Assembly: GCA_016787645.1 (NCBI GenBank)
Contig: JAEUUF010000015.1
Span: 267,521-331,520 of the forward strand
DNA: 64,000 nucleotides
DNA from: Cyclobacteriaceae bacterium
GTDB lineage: Bacteria > Bacteroidota > Bacteroidia > Cytophagales > Cyclobacteriaceae
Direction: 5' to 3'
Position 1 is the stretch's first letter; every line of letters begins with the position of its first letter. The position numbers and the translations under genes are program-made. Of this stretch, positions 53,443-62,404 are shown one piece after another. A model generated the notes under the pieces. It had not been told where the DNA came from. It saw only the letters and a program-made list of their open reading frames with translations, and searched no databases.

Positions 53443-53450
53443 TATATTTG
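53443..53450 (+). promoter_or_regulatory. Putative -7 element (TATATTTG) of queD
   Basis: TATATTTG fits TAnnTTTG and lies 15 bp before the queD start. The nearest upstream TTTG (53426-53429) is only 13 bp away, shorter than usual. Confidence 0.45.
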
Positions 53451-53465
53451 CGGCTCATTAACAGT

Positions 53466-53885
53466 ATGGTTTACGTCAGCCGCAAGGAGCATTTCAATGC
53501 CGCACACAAACTAAGCAACCCCGCGTGGTCGAAGGAGAAAAACGCCGAGGTTTTTGGCCCGTGCGCCAATGAGAACTGGCATGGTCATAACTTCGACCTG
53601 ATCATTACCGTGAAGGGAGACCCGGATCCGGAAACGGGATTCGTGATCGATCTCAAGAAGCTTAGCATGTTGATTCGCACAGAAGTGGTGGAGAAAGTGG
53701 ATCACAAGAACCTGAACCTGGACGTGGACTTCATGCGGGATAAAATGGCCAGTACTGAAAACCTGGCTATTGAGATCTGGCGTATCCTGTCCCCGGCAGT
53801 ACCCCGGGTTTCAGCCCGGGCACAACTTCATTCGGTTCGCTTGTTCGAAACTCCGCGCAATTACGTGGAATATTTTGGCGACTGA
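53466..53885 (+). CDS. queD: 6-carboxy-5,6,7,8-tetrahydropterin synthase (QueD/PTPS family)
   Basis: ATG 53466 gives MVYVSRKEHFNAAHKLSNPA, with the zinc histidine in FNAAH and the HGHNFDL zinc pair after GPCANENWHGH, where C is the catalytic cysteine. The rest (VDHKNLNLDVDFMRDKMAST, SVRLFETPRNYVEYFG) matches the 6-pyruvoyl-tetrahydropterin synthase family. Because queE lies nearby, the queuosine branch (QueD) is the best call, not biopterin synthesis. Confidence 0.9.
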   Translation: MVYVSRKEHFNAAHKLSNPAWSKEKNAEVFGPCANENWHGHNFDLIITVKGDPDPETGFVIDLKKLSMLIRTEVVEKVDHKNLNLDVDFMRDKMASTENLAIEIWRILSPAVPRVSARAQLHSVRLFETPRNYVEYFGD

Positions 53886-53902
53886 CGCCCACTCAAAGCC
53901 CG

Positions 53903-55015
53903 ATGCGTTACTACATCATTGCCGGTGAACGCTCTGGAGATCTCCATGGAGGAAATCTCATCAAGGCATTGCGTCAGCAAGATACCCAGGCAGTCATCCG
54001 GGGTTTTGGAGGCGATCGCATGCGTGAAGAGGGCGCGGAACTCGCCGTGCATTATGAGGAGCTGGCGTTCATGGGGTTCGTTACGCTATTGGCCAATTAT
54101 GGTACGATCCGCCGGATGCTGAAGTTCTGCAAGGAGGACATACTCGCTTTCAAGCCGGATGTTGTCATCCTGATTGATTATGGCGGGTTTAACCGCCGGA
54201 TCGCCAAGTTCGCAAAGCCCCGTGGTCTTCGCACTTTCTACTACATACCGCCGAAGGTGTGGGCGTGGTACCAGAGTCGCGCGAAGGAGTTAAAAGGAAC
54301 CATTGACCGGATCTTTGTCATTCTTCCTTTTGAAAAGGAGTTCTACAAACGCTACGGGATGGAAGTGGATTATGTGGGTAACCCCGTATTGGACGAAGTG
54401 AAAACCCTGATCCCCGATCCGACTTTTCTCAAACGGCATAACCTGTCCTCCGAGAAACCGATCATTGCACTGCTACCCGGCAGTCGCAAGATGGAACTGA
54501 AGCGGATCATCCCCGTGATGAATCAATTGATCGTACAGTTCCCAGATTGGCAATTTGCGGTGGCTGCACTAAGCAACCTGGAGGGTGAACTGTATGAGCC
54601 TTTGCGCAGCAATCCGAGGGTACACTGGATTCTCGACGACACGTATCACTTGTTGCAATCATCGACCGCAGCCATCGTCACTTCGGGCACGGCAACCCTC
54701 GAAACCTCGTTGTTCCGGGTACCGCAGGTATGCGTGTACAAAGCGGGTTGGTTGGAGATGAAGATTGCCAGGGCTGTAGTGCAAGTGAAACATATTTCCC
54801 TGGTTAACCTGATTGCCGGCAAAGAGGTGATTCGGGAATTGATCCAGGAAGATCTTACCAACGAGTCGTTGATCGCAGAACTGAACCGCCTGGTTAAGGA
54901 TGAGGCCTACCGAAAGAAAATGTTATTGGAGTACGATCGCCTGCACGCCACGCTGGATATCGGGTCGGCATCGGAGAACACGGCAAGGTTGATGATCAGT
55001 TACCTCAATTCCTGA
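53903..55015 (+). CDS. lpxB: Lipid-A-disaccharide synthase
   Basis: The 370-residue GT-B type glycosyltransferase has IIAGERSGDLHGGNLIKAL at the start, YYIPPKVWAWYQSR in the middle and LLPGSRKMELKRI plus SGTATLETSLF in the donor half. It joins UDP-diacyl-GlcN and lipid X to form the lipid A disaccharide. It follows queD by 17 bp, so the two may be co-transcribed. Confidence 0.97.
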   Translation: MRYYIIAGERSGDLHGGNLIKALRQQDTQAVIRGFGGDRMREEGAELAVHYEELAFMGFVTLLANYGTIRRMLKFCKEDILAFKPDVVILIDYGGFNRRIAKFAKPRGLRTFYYIPPKVWAWYQSRAKELKGTIDRIFVILPFEKEFYKRYGMEVDYVGNPVLDEVKTLIPDPTFLKRHNLSSEKPIIALLPGSRKMELKRIIPVMNQLIVQFPDWQFAVAALSNLEGELYEPLRSNPRVHWILDDTYHLLQSSTAAIVTSGTATLETSLFRVPQVCVYKAGWLEMKIARAVVQVKHISLVNLIAGKEVIRELIQEDLTNESLIAELNRLVKDEAYRKKMLLEYDRLHATLDIGSASENTARLMISYLNS

Positions 55016-55033
55016 GGTAAATAAGAGAAATGA

Positions 55034-56269
55034 TTAAGCTACTTTCAGCTTGCTGTACCGCGACTTGCTGAATTTCTCTTCCGCATAAGCGCGGTTTACA
55101 ATCAGTTTGTCCGCCGACTTCTCAGAAGGAAGTTCAAACATAGCGTCATTGATGATGGCCTCGCAGATCGAACGCAGCCCGCGGGCGCCAAGTTTGAAAC
55201 TCATCGCTTTCTCCACAATGAAATCAAGTGCGCCGTCCTTGAATTCCAATTCGATGCCCTCCATCTCAAATAATTTCTTGTACTGCTTGACCAGGGCATT
55301 TTTGGGCTCGACCAGGATTTTCTTCAGGGCAACCGCATCCAGTGGGTTCAGGTAGGAGACCACGGGCAATCGCCCGATAAGTTCAGGGATTAACCCAAAA
55401 GTCTTCAGGTCCTGGGCCGATACAAATTGCAGGAGGTTGTCGTTGTCAATGTCGCTGGGATGTAATCCGTCACCGGACGCGAAACCGAGGGGGCGGGTGT
55501 TCAGCCGGCGGGAGATCAGCCGGGGGAGTCCCTCAAAAGCACCGCCGCAGATGAACAGGATGTTATCCGTATTGACCGTGATCATCTTCTGGTCAGGGTG
55601 TTTCCGGCCACCTTGCGGAGGAACGTTGACTGCCGTTCCTTCCAGTAATTTCAACAACGCCTGCTGCACGCCTTCGCCACTCACATCACGCGTGATGGAA
55701 GGGTTATCGGATTTGCGGGCGATCTTATCGATTTCATCAATGTACACGATGCCGCGCTCGGCAGCTTCAACATTGTAGTCGGCAGCCTGAAGCAGACGTG
55801 TCAGGATACTCTCCACATCTTCGCCTACGTAGCCCGCCTCAGTTAGTACAGTAGCGTCGGCAATACAGAACGGAACCTGGAGGATTTTGGCGAGCGTCTT
55901 GGCCAGGTAGGTTTTACCCGTACCCGTCTCACCCGCCATGATGATGTTGGACTTTTCAATCTGGACATCGGTGACTTCTGACTTCCGCTGCATCAACCGC
56001 TTGTAGTGGTTGTACACGGCCACCGACAATACTTTCTTGGCCTGGTCCTGCCCGATGACGTACTCATCCAGGAATTTCTTGATTTCCTTGGGCTTGATCA
56101 GCTTGAAGTTGGGCGTATTCCCCGCCTCTACCTTGTTCTTCTTTTCCTCTTGGAGAATCTGGGTAGCCTGCGTCACGCACTTATCACAGATGTGGGCGTG
56201 AATCCCGGAGATCATGAGGTCCACATCCTTTTTGCTTCTTCCGCAAAACGAGCAGGTTACTTCAGCCAT
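55034..56269 (-). CDS. clpX: ATP-dependent Clp protease ATPase subunit ClpX
   Basis: The 411-residue AAA+ unfoldase has an N-terminal zinc finger (C6, C9, C28, C31), Walker [15 protein letters not shown], Walker [11 protein letters not shown] and sensor motifs ([28 protein letters not shown]). ClpX unfolds substrates for ClpP. The gene lies 111 bp downstream of clpP in the same direction. Confidence 0.98.
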   Translation of the reverse strand: MAEVTCSFCGRSKKDVDLMISGIHAHICDKCVTQATQILQEEKKNKVEAGNTPNFKLIKPKEIKKFLDEYVIGQDQAKKVLSVAVYNHYKRLMQRKSEVTDVQIEKSNIIMAGETGTGKTYLAKTLAKILQVPFCIADATVLTEAGYVGEDVESILTRLLQAADYNVEAAERGIVYIDEIDKIARKSDNPSITRDVSGEGVQQALLKLLEGTAVNVPPQGGRKHPDQKMITVNTDNILFICGGAFEGLPRLISRRLNTRPLGFASGDGLHPSDIDNDNLLQFVSAQDLKTFGLIPELIGRLPVVSYLNPLDAVALKKILVEPKNALVKQYKKLFEMEGIELEFKDGALDFIVEKAMSFKLGARGLRSICEAIINDAMFELPSEKSADKLIVNRAYAEEKFSKSRYSKLKVA

Positions 56270-56380
56270 GGATGTGTTGTTGAAAAGTTCAAGGGCAAAG
56301 GTAGGGAGTATTTCACCGAAAAGCTATTGACGATTGCGGCTGCAAAGGGCATACCGCAATCGCCGAAAGCTGGTATTCGT

Positions 56381-57052
56381 CTATTTCTTTTTCTCCAGAA
56401 CCTCGTCGATCAACCCATATTCCTTCGCCTCGATGGAGCGCATCCAATAGTCGCGGTCAGAATCTTTCTCAATCTTGTCAAAAGTCTGGCCGCTGTGTTT
56501 GGCGAGGATCTTATAAAGGTCTTCCCGAATCTCGATCGTCTGCTTCAGGGAGATTTCCATGTCTTTGGATGTACCCTGCATTCCGGATGAGGGCTGGTGG
56601 ATCATTATCCTAGCGTGGGGCAAGCCGGAGCGCTTTTTGGGAGCGCCGGAAGCCAGCAGGACTGCGCCCATCGAAGCCGCCAGGCCGGTGCAGATAGTGG
56701 CCACATCGGGGTTCACGTATTGCATTGTGTCATAAATGCCCAGTCCGGCATATACAGAGCCGCCGGGGCTGTTGATGTACATAATGATGTCCTTTTTGTG
56801 GTCTGCCGACTCCAGGAACAGCAACTGTGCCGTGATCAGGTTGGCGATCTGGTCATCGATGCCCATCCCCAGGAATATGATGCGGTCTGAAATGAGGCGG
56901 GTAAATACGTCAATGGCCCGGAAATTACCCGGACGCTCCTCGATGACGTACTGGGTCATGTTTTCAATCTTCTGGGCATACCCGTCGATGGTATTGCTAC
57001 TCATGCCGAGGTGATGTACCGCGTACTTCCTGAATTCGTTGTTCTTGTCCAT
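56381..57052 (-). CDS. clpP: ATP-dependent Clp protease proteolytic subunit
   Basis: The 223-residue peptidase has the Ser-His-Asp triad S127 ([12 protein letters not shown]), H152 (IMIHQPSSG) and D201 (SDRDYWM). The N-terminal extension of ~25 residues is in line with Bacteroidota homologues. The product forms the tetradecameric ClpP barrel for ClpX. It lies between tig and clpX, the conserved proteostasis order. Confidence 0.98.
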   Translation of the reverse strand: MDKNNEFRKYAVHHLGMSSNTIDGYAQKIENMTQYVIEERPGNFRAIDVFTRLISDRIIFLGMGIDDQIANLITAQLLFLESADHKKDIIMYINSPGGSVYAGLGIYDTMQYVNPDVATICTGLAASMGAVLLASGAPKKRSGLPHARIMIHQPSSGMQGTSKDMEISLKQTIEIREDLYKILAKHSGQTFDKIEKDSDRDYWMRSIEAKEYGLIDEVLEKKK

Positions 57053-57159
57053 AAATCGTGATGCGGGTTAAGTTAACGCTGTTCCAATAGTCGGTCTTGG
57101 GGCCGTTTTAGTTTACCCAGGAGACTAATTCATTCAATGTTAGAGAATAAATTTTCCAT

Positions 57160-57211
57160 AAAAAAGGACTCCCCGGGGCTGCGCTATGAAAACGCGACAC
57201 GCCCCGGGGAG
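57160..57211 (-). terminator. Strong intrinsic terminator between tig and clpP
   Basis: On the minus strand an 11-bp perfect stem (CTCCCCGGGGC / GCCCCGGGGAG, at 57201-57211 and 57169-57179) with a 21-nt loop is followed by TCCTTTTTT. It lies about 23 bp beyond the tig stop and would uncouple tig from clpP-clpX, or attenuate read-through. Confidence 0.85.
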
Positions 57212-57233
57212 GTTCAAACATGTTGAAGTTCTC

Positions 57234-58583
57234 CTATTCGTGCGCGTGGGCCTCGGCGGCTTTTTTGAATTCGTCCAGGGTAACTTTCTTCCCTGTTACC
57301 GTGATCTTCTCTTTGGCGATGGCCATGATCTTCTCATGCCGGAGCTGGTTATAGACCCGCATGAAATTTTCACCCTTGCCGTCCTGGCCGGAAAGATAGT
57401 TGTCAGCGATCGCGTTGAATTTGTCGCCCAGTTGCTCGATGATCGCGGGCCCGCCGAATTGCTGGGCGATGAGTTGCTTGGCGCGTTCACGCACATCAGC
57501 AGTCTCCACGTTAATGGTGTGCAATTCAGCAATCCGGTTCTTGATCAAATCCCACTTGAGGCCTTTCTTATAGTCCTCGAATTCTTTTCCGATGACTTCG
57601 TCGGTTATTTGGCCATCGCCGGTTGACTTGAGCCAGGCTTTGAGAAAATGATCAGGCATATTGACCGCCGTGTGGTCTACCAGGTGATGCTGGATTTCAT
57701 GCTCCAGTAAGTGATTGCTTTCGCGCTGGTAATTTTCACTGATAGTCTCTCGAATCTTGTTGATGAATTCCTCTTCGCTTTTTACCACATCCTTGCCGAA
57801 GACTTTGTCAAACAATTCCTGGTTCATTTCGGCAGGGACCATGTGGCTGATGCTGGTGACTTTCAGCGTATACGATCCCTTGAGGTTTTTGACCTCTTCT
57901 TCGGTGACGTTCATGATCCGTGACAAGACTGCAGCGTCATCGGAAAGTTTCTCGATGTCGAAGGTGACGGTATCCTCTTTCTTGAGTCCCAGGAATTTCT
58001 TTTGCTCGCCTTTCGAAAGCTTCTCAATCTGTACGTAGGAAGATTTGGTCGAGCCGTCGGCCATGGTGATCTCACCGAAAAGATTGTCGCCTGCTGCGCT
58101 TACCTCTGGATTGGAGACTGTGCCGAAGCGCCGTTTCATGTCCTCGATCGCCTCGTTGATAACCTTTTGATCCACTTCAATCTGATAGGAAGTGAGCTTC
58201 ACTTTCGGGGAAAGGTCTACTGTGAAAGGTTCTACCAATCCAATCTGAAACTCGAATTCAAAATCTTTCTGGTTGTCCCAATCGATCTGGCGGGCTTTCT
58301 CGTGGTTCGGTATCGGGTCTCCGAGAACCGTCAGTTTTTTTTCTTTGATGTAATCGGAAACGGAGTGGGAGAGAAGGTGATTAACTTCTTCTACGAGGAT
58401 GCTTCGTCCGTACATCTTTTTGACAACGCCGGTGGGCACTTTGCCGGTACGAAAACCTTTGATATTCATCTTGCGGGAATATTCCCGCACTTTCTCTTCC
58501 ACTTTAGGAAGGTAATCTGTCTCCCCCAGGGTGATTTTGATGACGCCATCGGTCGGCGTGGGTTGATCCAATGTGATATTCAA
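57234..58583 (-). CDS. tig: Trigger factor
   Basis: The 449-residue ribosome-associated chaperone has the N-terminal ribosome-binding motif region (KMNIKGFRTGKVPTGVVKKM, the GFRxGKxP signature), a weak PPIase-like middle domain and a helical C-terminal substrate cradle. The middle domain is short and divergent, as is usual for Bacteroidota trigger factors. It heads the tig-clpP-clpX cluster. Confidence 0.95.
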   Translation of the reverse strand: MNITLDQPTPTDGVIKITLGETDYLPKVEEKVREYSRKMNIKGFRTGKVPTGVVKKMYGRSILVEEVNHLLSHSVSDYIKEKKLTVLGDPIPNHEKARQIDWDNQKDFEFEFQIGLVEPFTVDLSPKVKLTSYQIEVDQKVINEAIEDMKRRFGTVSNPEVSAAGDNLFGEITMADGSTKSSYVQIEKLSKGEQKKFLGLKKEDTVTFDIEKLSDDAAVLSRIMNVTEEEVKNLKGSYTLKVTSISHMVPAEMNQELFDKVFGKDVVKSEEEFINKIRETISENYQRESNHLLEHEIQHHLVDHTAVNMPDHFLKAWLKSTGDGQITDEVIGKEFEDYKKGLKWDLIKNRIAELHTINVETADVRERAKQLIAQQFGGPAIIEQLGDKFNAIADNYLSGQDGKGENFMRVYNQLRHEKIMAIAKEKITVTGKKVTLDEFKKAAEAHAHE

Positions 58584-58631
58584 GCTGCTTCTATTTTAGT
58601 GTTCAATTCTGTTATAAAATTCCTGTTCTTT

Positions 58632-59035
58632 GACAGGGTCGCGACATGCTCGTCCTGATCGAATCGGGACGGCACTCGTTACCCTTCGACAAGCTCAGGG
58701 TAAACCCCCACGCCTTTTCGGCACCACCATTGTCACACGTGTGCGGATGGAGGGATGCCGCGACGGAGTCGCGAGCATGCTCGTGCTGTGCACGGCACTC
58801 GTTACCCCTACGCCTTTCGGCACCATCTTGCCACACTTGTGCGGATGGAGGGATGCCGCAACGGAGTCGCGAGCATGCTCGTGCTGTGCACGGCACTCGT
58901 TACCCCCACGCCTTTCGGCACCATCTTGCCACATATGTGCGGATGGAGGGATGCCGCGACAGAGTCGCGAGCATGCTCGTGCTGTGCACGGCACTCGTTA
59001 CCCCCACGCCTTTCGGCACCATCTTGCCACATATG
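58632..59035 (-). repeat. 98-bp tandem array built from the tRNA-Leu 3' half
   Basis: The word gtgcggatggaggga recurs at 58741, 58839, 58937 and 59035, giving three repeat units of exactly 98 bp; the last occurrence is the 3' end of the genuine tRNA-Leu. A diverged zeroth copy fills 58632-58740. Each unit holds the tRNA acceptor and T-stem 3' side, then a 49-bp palindrome-rich insert in place of the T-loop (with cgagcatgctcg and cgcgac-gga-gtcgcg type hairpins), then the T-stem 5' side and variable arm (cccccacgcctttcggcacc) and a short spacer. The array lies directly downstream of the tRNA. Confidence 0.95.
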
Positions 59036-59116
59036 TGCGGATGGAGGGACTCGAACCCCCACGCCTTTCGGCACCAGATCCTAAGTCTGGCGCGGCTGCC
59101 ATTACGCCACATCCGC
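59036..59116 (-). tRNA. tRNA-Leu (anticodon TAG)
   Basis: The minus strand starts GCGGATGTGGCGTAATGGCA and ends CCCTCCATCCGCA. Acceptor stem GCGGATG/CATCCGC, a class II variable arm (TGCCGAAAGGCGTG) and the anticodon loop CTTAGGA on a CCAGA/TCTGG stem give anticodon TAG. No CCA is encoded. The 3' half is repeated downstream in a 98-bp array. Confidence 0.95.
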
Positions 59117-59294
59117 ATGTGACTCTATTTTCAAAGTGAATTACCCCTGGCCGCCTGCCTTGGAGTTAACCCGACGCCAACGTCTGAGTTATGTCCTCTT
59201 TCAGGGAAACCATTGCTCCAAAAGCAATGTTTTTACAAAAAGGAGTGCAAATTTAGAGATTATTCGTTAGCATAGAAGGTAAAATGCAATCGGC

Positions 59295-61511
59295 TTGGTA
59301 ACTGCGGCTGTCACGGATTCGGTGGAGGAGAAAAGGGAGATTATCAACCGCTACCGGCGTCTTCTCCGAAAGTGTAAACCGGTACTGAAGGGCGATGATG
59401 CCAAACGCATCAAACGCGCCTTTACGCTGGCCCTGGAGGCCCATAAGGACATGCGCCGCAAGTCCGGCGAACCGTTCATATTCCACCCCCTGAGTGTTGC
59501 TGAAATCTGTGCCGAGGAAATCGGCCTGGGAACCACGTCCATCATCGCGGCGCTGATCCATGATGTCGTCGAAGATACCGACATCGAGTTGGCCGATGTG
59601 GAAAGGATGTTTGGCAAGAAGATCGCCAAAATTGTGGATGGGCTGACCAAAATCAAGGGAGTCTTCGAGTATGGCACTTCAGCTCAGGCGGAAAACTTCC
59701 GGAAGATGCTGTTTACGCTTTCGGAGGATGTGCGGGTGATTCTGATTAAACTGGCCGATCGGCTGCACAACATGCGCACGCTGGCGAGCATGCCGCGCAA
59801 CAAACAGTTGAAGGTAGCCTCTGAAACGATCTATCTCTATGCGCCCCTGGCCCACCGGCTTGGACTCAATGCCATCAAGACCGAACTGGAAGATCTTTAC
59901 CTGCGATTCACCGATGAGGCGGTTTATAATGACATCAACAACAAGATTGATGAGTCCAAGGCCTCGAGAAACAAATTCATCAAGCAATTTGTCGCCCCCA
60001 TCAAGGATGAGCTCGACCGCCTGAAAGTCGACTATGAAATCAAAGGTCGCCCCAAATCTATTTTTTCCATCTACAACAAGATGCGCAAGCAAAACATCCC
60101 GTACGAAGAAGTGTACGACTTGTTCGCCATCCGCATTATCATTGATTCACCGCTTGAGCAGGAAAAGAACTTTTGCTGGCAGGTGTATTCCATTGTGACC
60201 GATTATTATACGCCAAACCCCGACCGGCTCCGGGACTGGATCAGCACCCCCAAGGCCAACGGGTATGAATCGTTGCATACGACGGTGATGGCGAAGAATG
60301 GACATTGGGTGGAAGTGCAGATTCGCACGAAGCGAATGGATGAAATTGCCGAGAAAGGATATGCGGCGCACTGGAAGTACAAGGATAGCCTCTCCAGCCA
60401 CGAGTCCAACCTTGAAAAGTGGCTCGTACGCGTACGCGAGACCCTGGAGAAACAGGATACTACGGCACTGGAATTTGTGGATGACTTCCGGGGGAACCTT
60501 TTCACCGAGGAGATTTTTGTGTTCACCCCGCGCGGCGAACTGAAGACGCTGCCTGCCGGTTCAACAGCACTTGATTTTGCCTTTGATATTCATACGGACA
60601 TAGGCGCCAAGTGTATCGGCGCGAAGGTGAACCAGAAGCTTGTGCCGATCAACCACGCGCTGAAAAATGGCGACCAGATTGAAATCCTTACGTCATCCAA
60701 GCAGAAGCCCAATGACGATTGGCTGCGTTTTGTGGTCACCCAAAAGGCCAAAGCAAAGATCAAAGACCTGCTCAAGGAAGCCAAGCGCAAAATGGCCGAG
60801 GAAGGCAAGGAGGTCCTGTTGCGCAAAATGAAGCAGCTGAAAATCGATGGGACCCCGCAGGTGTATGAGGTCATGCGCGCCTTCTTTAATGTCAATTCAC
60901 AACTGGATCTTCATTATGAAGTAGCTACCGGCAAGATTGGCCTGAGTGAACTCAAGCGATTCAAAGATTACAAACCAGAAACGCCCCGACCCCGGGAAGA
61001 ACCACGCAGAGAGGGAGAAGCTCCCGCCAAACGTCCGCATGAAGACATTTTGCTCATTGGGGAGGACATGGATGTGGTGGAGTATAAACTCGCCAAATGC
61101 TGTACGCCCATTCCGGGTGACGAAGTATTTGGTTTTGTCACCATGAATGAAGGAATCAAAATTCACAGGACAAATTGCACCAACGCACCGGAGTTGCTTT
61201 CGAATCATGGTCACCGGGTTATCAAAGCCAAGTGGACTTCTCAGCATGAAGTATCTTTCCTCACCGGTCTTAAAGTAGTAGGGACTGACCGGGTTGGACT
61301 CATTAACGACGTATCGAAGATTATTTCCGAAGAACTGAAAGTGAATATGAGTTCCATTGCTTTCCGCACAGACCAGGGAATATTTGAGGGAGAAATCATG
61401 CTGTATGTCAACGATACACGACACCTCGACCTGCTCATTAAAAAGCTTGAAAAAGTGGAAGGAGTGGTCAAAGTGTCCCGCTTTGACTCGGCTACTATGC
61501 CTCGCGCGTGA
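59295..61511 (+). CDS. rel: Bifunctional (p)ppGpp synthetase/hydrolase
   Basis: The 738-residue RelA/SpoT homologue has the HD hydrolase domain (FIFHPLSVAEICAEEI, AALIHDVVEDT), the synthetase domain (KGRPKSIFSIYNKM, PKANGYESLHTTV), the TGS domain (VFTPRGELKTLPAGSTALDF), a zinc-finger/CC region (VEYKLAKCCTPIPGDEVFG) and a C-terminal ACT domain. No ATG opens the frame: TTG at 59295 or GTG at 59322 are the candidates. The HD residues appear intact, so both synthesis and hydrolysis are expected. It precedes the Fur-STAS-purA run. Confidence 0.95.
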   Translation: MVTAAVTDSVEEKREIINRYRRLLRKCKPVLKGDDAKRIKRAFTLALEAHKDMRRKSGEPFIFHPLSVAEICAEEIGLGTTSIIAALIHDVVEDTDIELADVERMFGKKIAKIVDGLTKIKGVFEYGTSAQAENFRKMLFTLSEDVRVILIKLADRLHNMRTLASMPRNKQLKVASETIYLYAPLAHRLGLNAIKTELEDLYLRFTDEAVYNDINNKIDESKASRNKFIKQFVAPIKDELDRLKVDYEIKGRPKSIFSIYNKMRKQNIPYEEVYDLFAIRIIIDSPLEQEKNFCWQVYSIVTDYYTPNPDRLRDWISTPKANGYESLHTTVMAKNGHWVEVQIRTKRMDEIAEKGYAAHWKYKDSLSSHESNLEKWLVRVRETLEKQDTTALEFVDDFRGNLFTEEIFVFTPRGELKTLPAGSTALDFAFDIHTDIGAKCIGAKVNQKLVPINHALKNGDQIEILTSSKQKPNDDWLRFVVTQKAKAKIKDLLKEAKRKMAEEGKEVLLRKMKQLKIDGTPQVYEVMRAFFNVNSQLDLHYEVATGKIGLSELKRFKDYKPETPRPREEPRREGEAPAKRPHEDILLIGEDMDVVEYKLAKCCTPIPGDEVFGFVTMNEGIKIHRTNCTNAPELLSNHGHRVIKAKWTSQHEVSFLTGLKVVGTDRVGLINDVSKIISEELKVNMSSIAFRTDQGIFEGEIMLYVNDTRHLDLLIKKLEKVEGVVKVSRFDSATMPRA

Positions 61512-61553
61512 GTAAGAGGGAATCCTTGACCTTCTGCTATATTTACTGCCGGT

Positions 61554-62018
61554 ATGCCGCTCAATCAAAAGCTTTTCGACGAAGTCAGTACGATCTTTAC
61601 GGCTTATCTGGAGAGCAAGGAACTTCGCAAGACCCCTGAACGGTACGCCATCCTGGAAGAGATTTATTCGACCAATGGTCACTTTGATGTAGAATCGCTC
61701 TACGTCAGCATGAAGAACAAGAGTTACCGCGTGAGTCGGGCTACGGTCTACAATACGCTGGACTTATTGGCACACTGTAACCTGGTGACCAAGCACCAGT
61801 TTGGGCAAAACCAGGCACAATACGAGAAGTCCTACGGCTCACGCCAACATGATCACTTGATTTGCCTGGAGTGCAATAAAGTGGTGGAATTTTGCGATCC
61901 GCGGATTCAGACCATTCAAAATACGGTGGAAGAACTGATGCAGTTTGAAGTTGTTCACCACTCCTTAATTTTGTACGCGAACTGTAAGAAAGTCAATTGC
62001 GAAAACAGGAAGTCATGA
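61554..62018 (+). CDS. Fur-family transcriptional regulator
   Basis: The 154-residue protein has the winged-helix DNA-binding part ([36 protein letters not shown]) and the metal-binding C-terminal part with [15 protein letters not shown] and the final CKKVNC pair, together giving CxxC structural zinc sites. Sub-type (Fur, PerR or Zur) cannot be fixed by eye. Its stop overlaps the STAS gene start. Confidence 0.93.
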   Translation: MPLNQKLFDEVSTIFTAYLESKELRKTPERYAILEEIYSTNGHFDVESLYVSMKNKSYRVSRATVYNTLDLLAHCNLVTKHQFGQNQAQYEKSYGSRQHDHLICLECNKVVEFCDPRIQTIQNTVEELMQFEVVHHSLILYANCKKVNCENRKS

Positions 62019-62356
62019 ATTTTGCACAAGAAATCAAATCAAACACCCTCATCCTCAGAATTTCCGGCGACCTGATCGGCGAGGACACCGGCACACGGCT
62101 GATGGAAGTAGTCAACGATGCGGTAGGCCACCAGGTATTGACCTGCATCATCGACATTTCCCAACTCCGCTACATTAATAGCAGCGGCATAGGGGTGCTT
62201 ATTACTTTGCTGACCAAATTCAGGAACAAGGGAGGCGAAGTTTACCTGATGAACCCATCCGAGAGTGTGAAGAAATTGCTGGCAATCACCAAGCTAAACG
62301 CGATCTTCCAGGTAGTGAGCAGCGAAGAGGAGGTCATCGAAGTTCGCAAGAAATGA
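62015..62356 (+). CDS. STAS-domain anti-sigma-factor-antagonist-like protein
   Basis: ATG 62015 overlaps the Fur-family stop by four bases (ATGA). The 113-residue protein has the STAS fold: [20 protein letters not shown], then [20 protein letters not shown], where the serine of the S-S-G-I motif is the phosphorylation-site candidate. Such small STAS proteins often act in partner-switching signalling; no kinase or phosphatase gene is adjacent. Confidence 0.9.
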   Translation: MNFAQEIKSNTLILRISGDLIGEDTGTRLMEVVNDAVGHQVLTCIIDISQLRYINSSGIGVLITLLTKFRNKGGEVYLMNPSESVKKLLAITKLNAIFQVVSSEEEVIEVRKK

Positions 62357-62404
62357 TCACCAACTCCCCAAAAGGAAATATTCAAACAAGGAATTAGAAC
62401 GGCA

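Noticed and set aside
53802-53821. A GC-rich palindrome (CCCGGG / CCCGGG) in the 3' part of queD that resembles intergenic hairpins, perhaps inserted in frame.
   Set aside because: From my recollection of homologous proteins the length at this point is unchanged, so it looks like coding sequence that happens to be palindromic. An alignment would decide.
58630-59139. Long open frames of up to 169 codons on both strands across the tRNA-Leu array.
   Set aside because: They arise because a 98-bp unit, repeated, stays open in several frames; the translated products are repeated, mirror each other on both strands and run through a tRNA gene.
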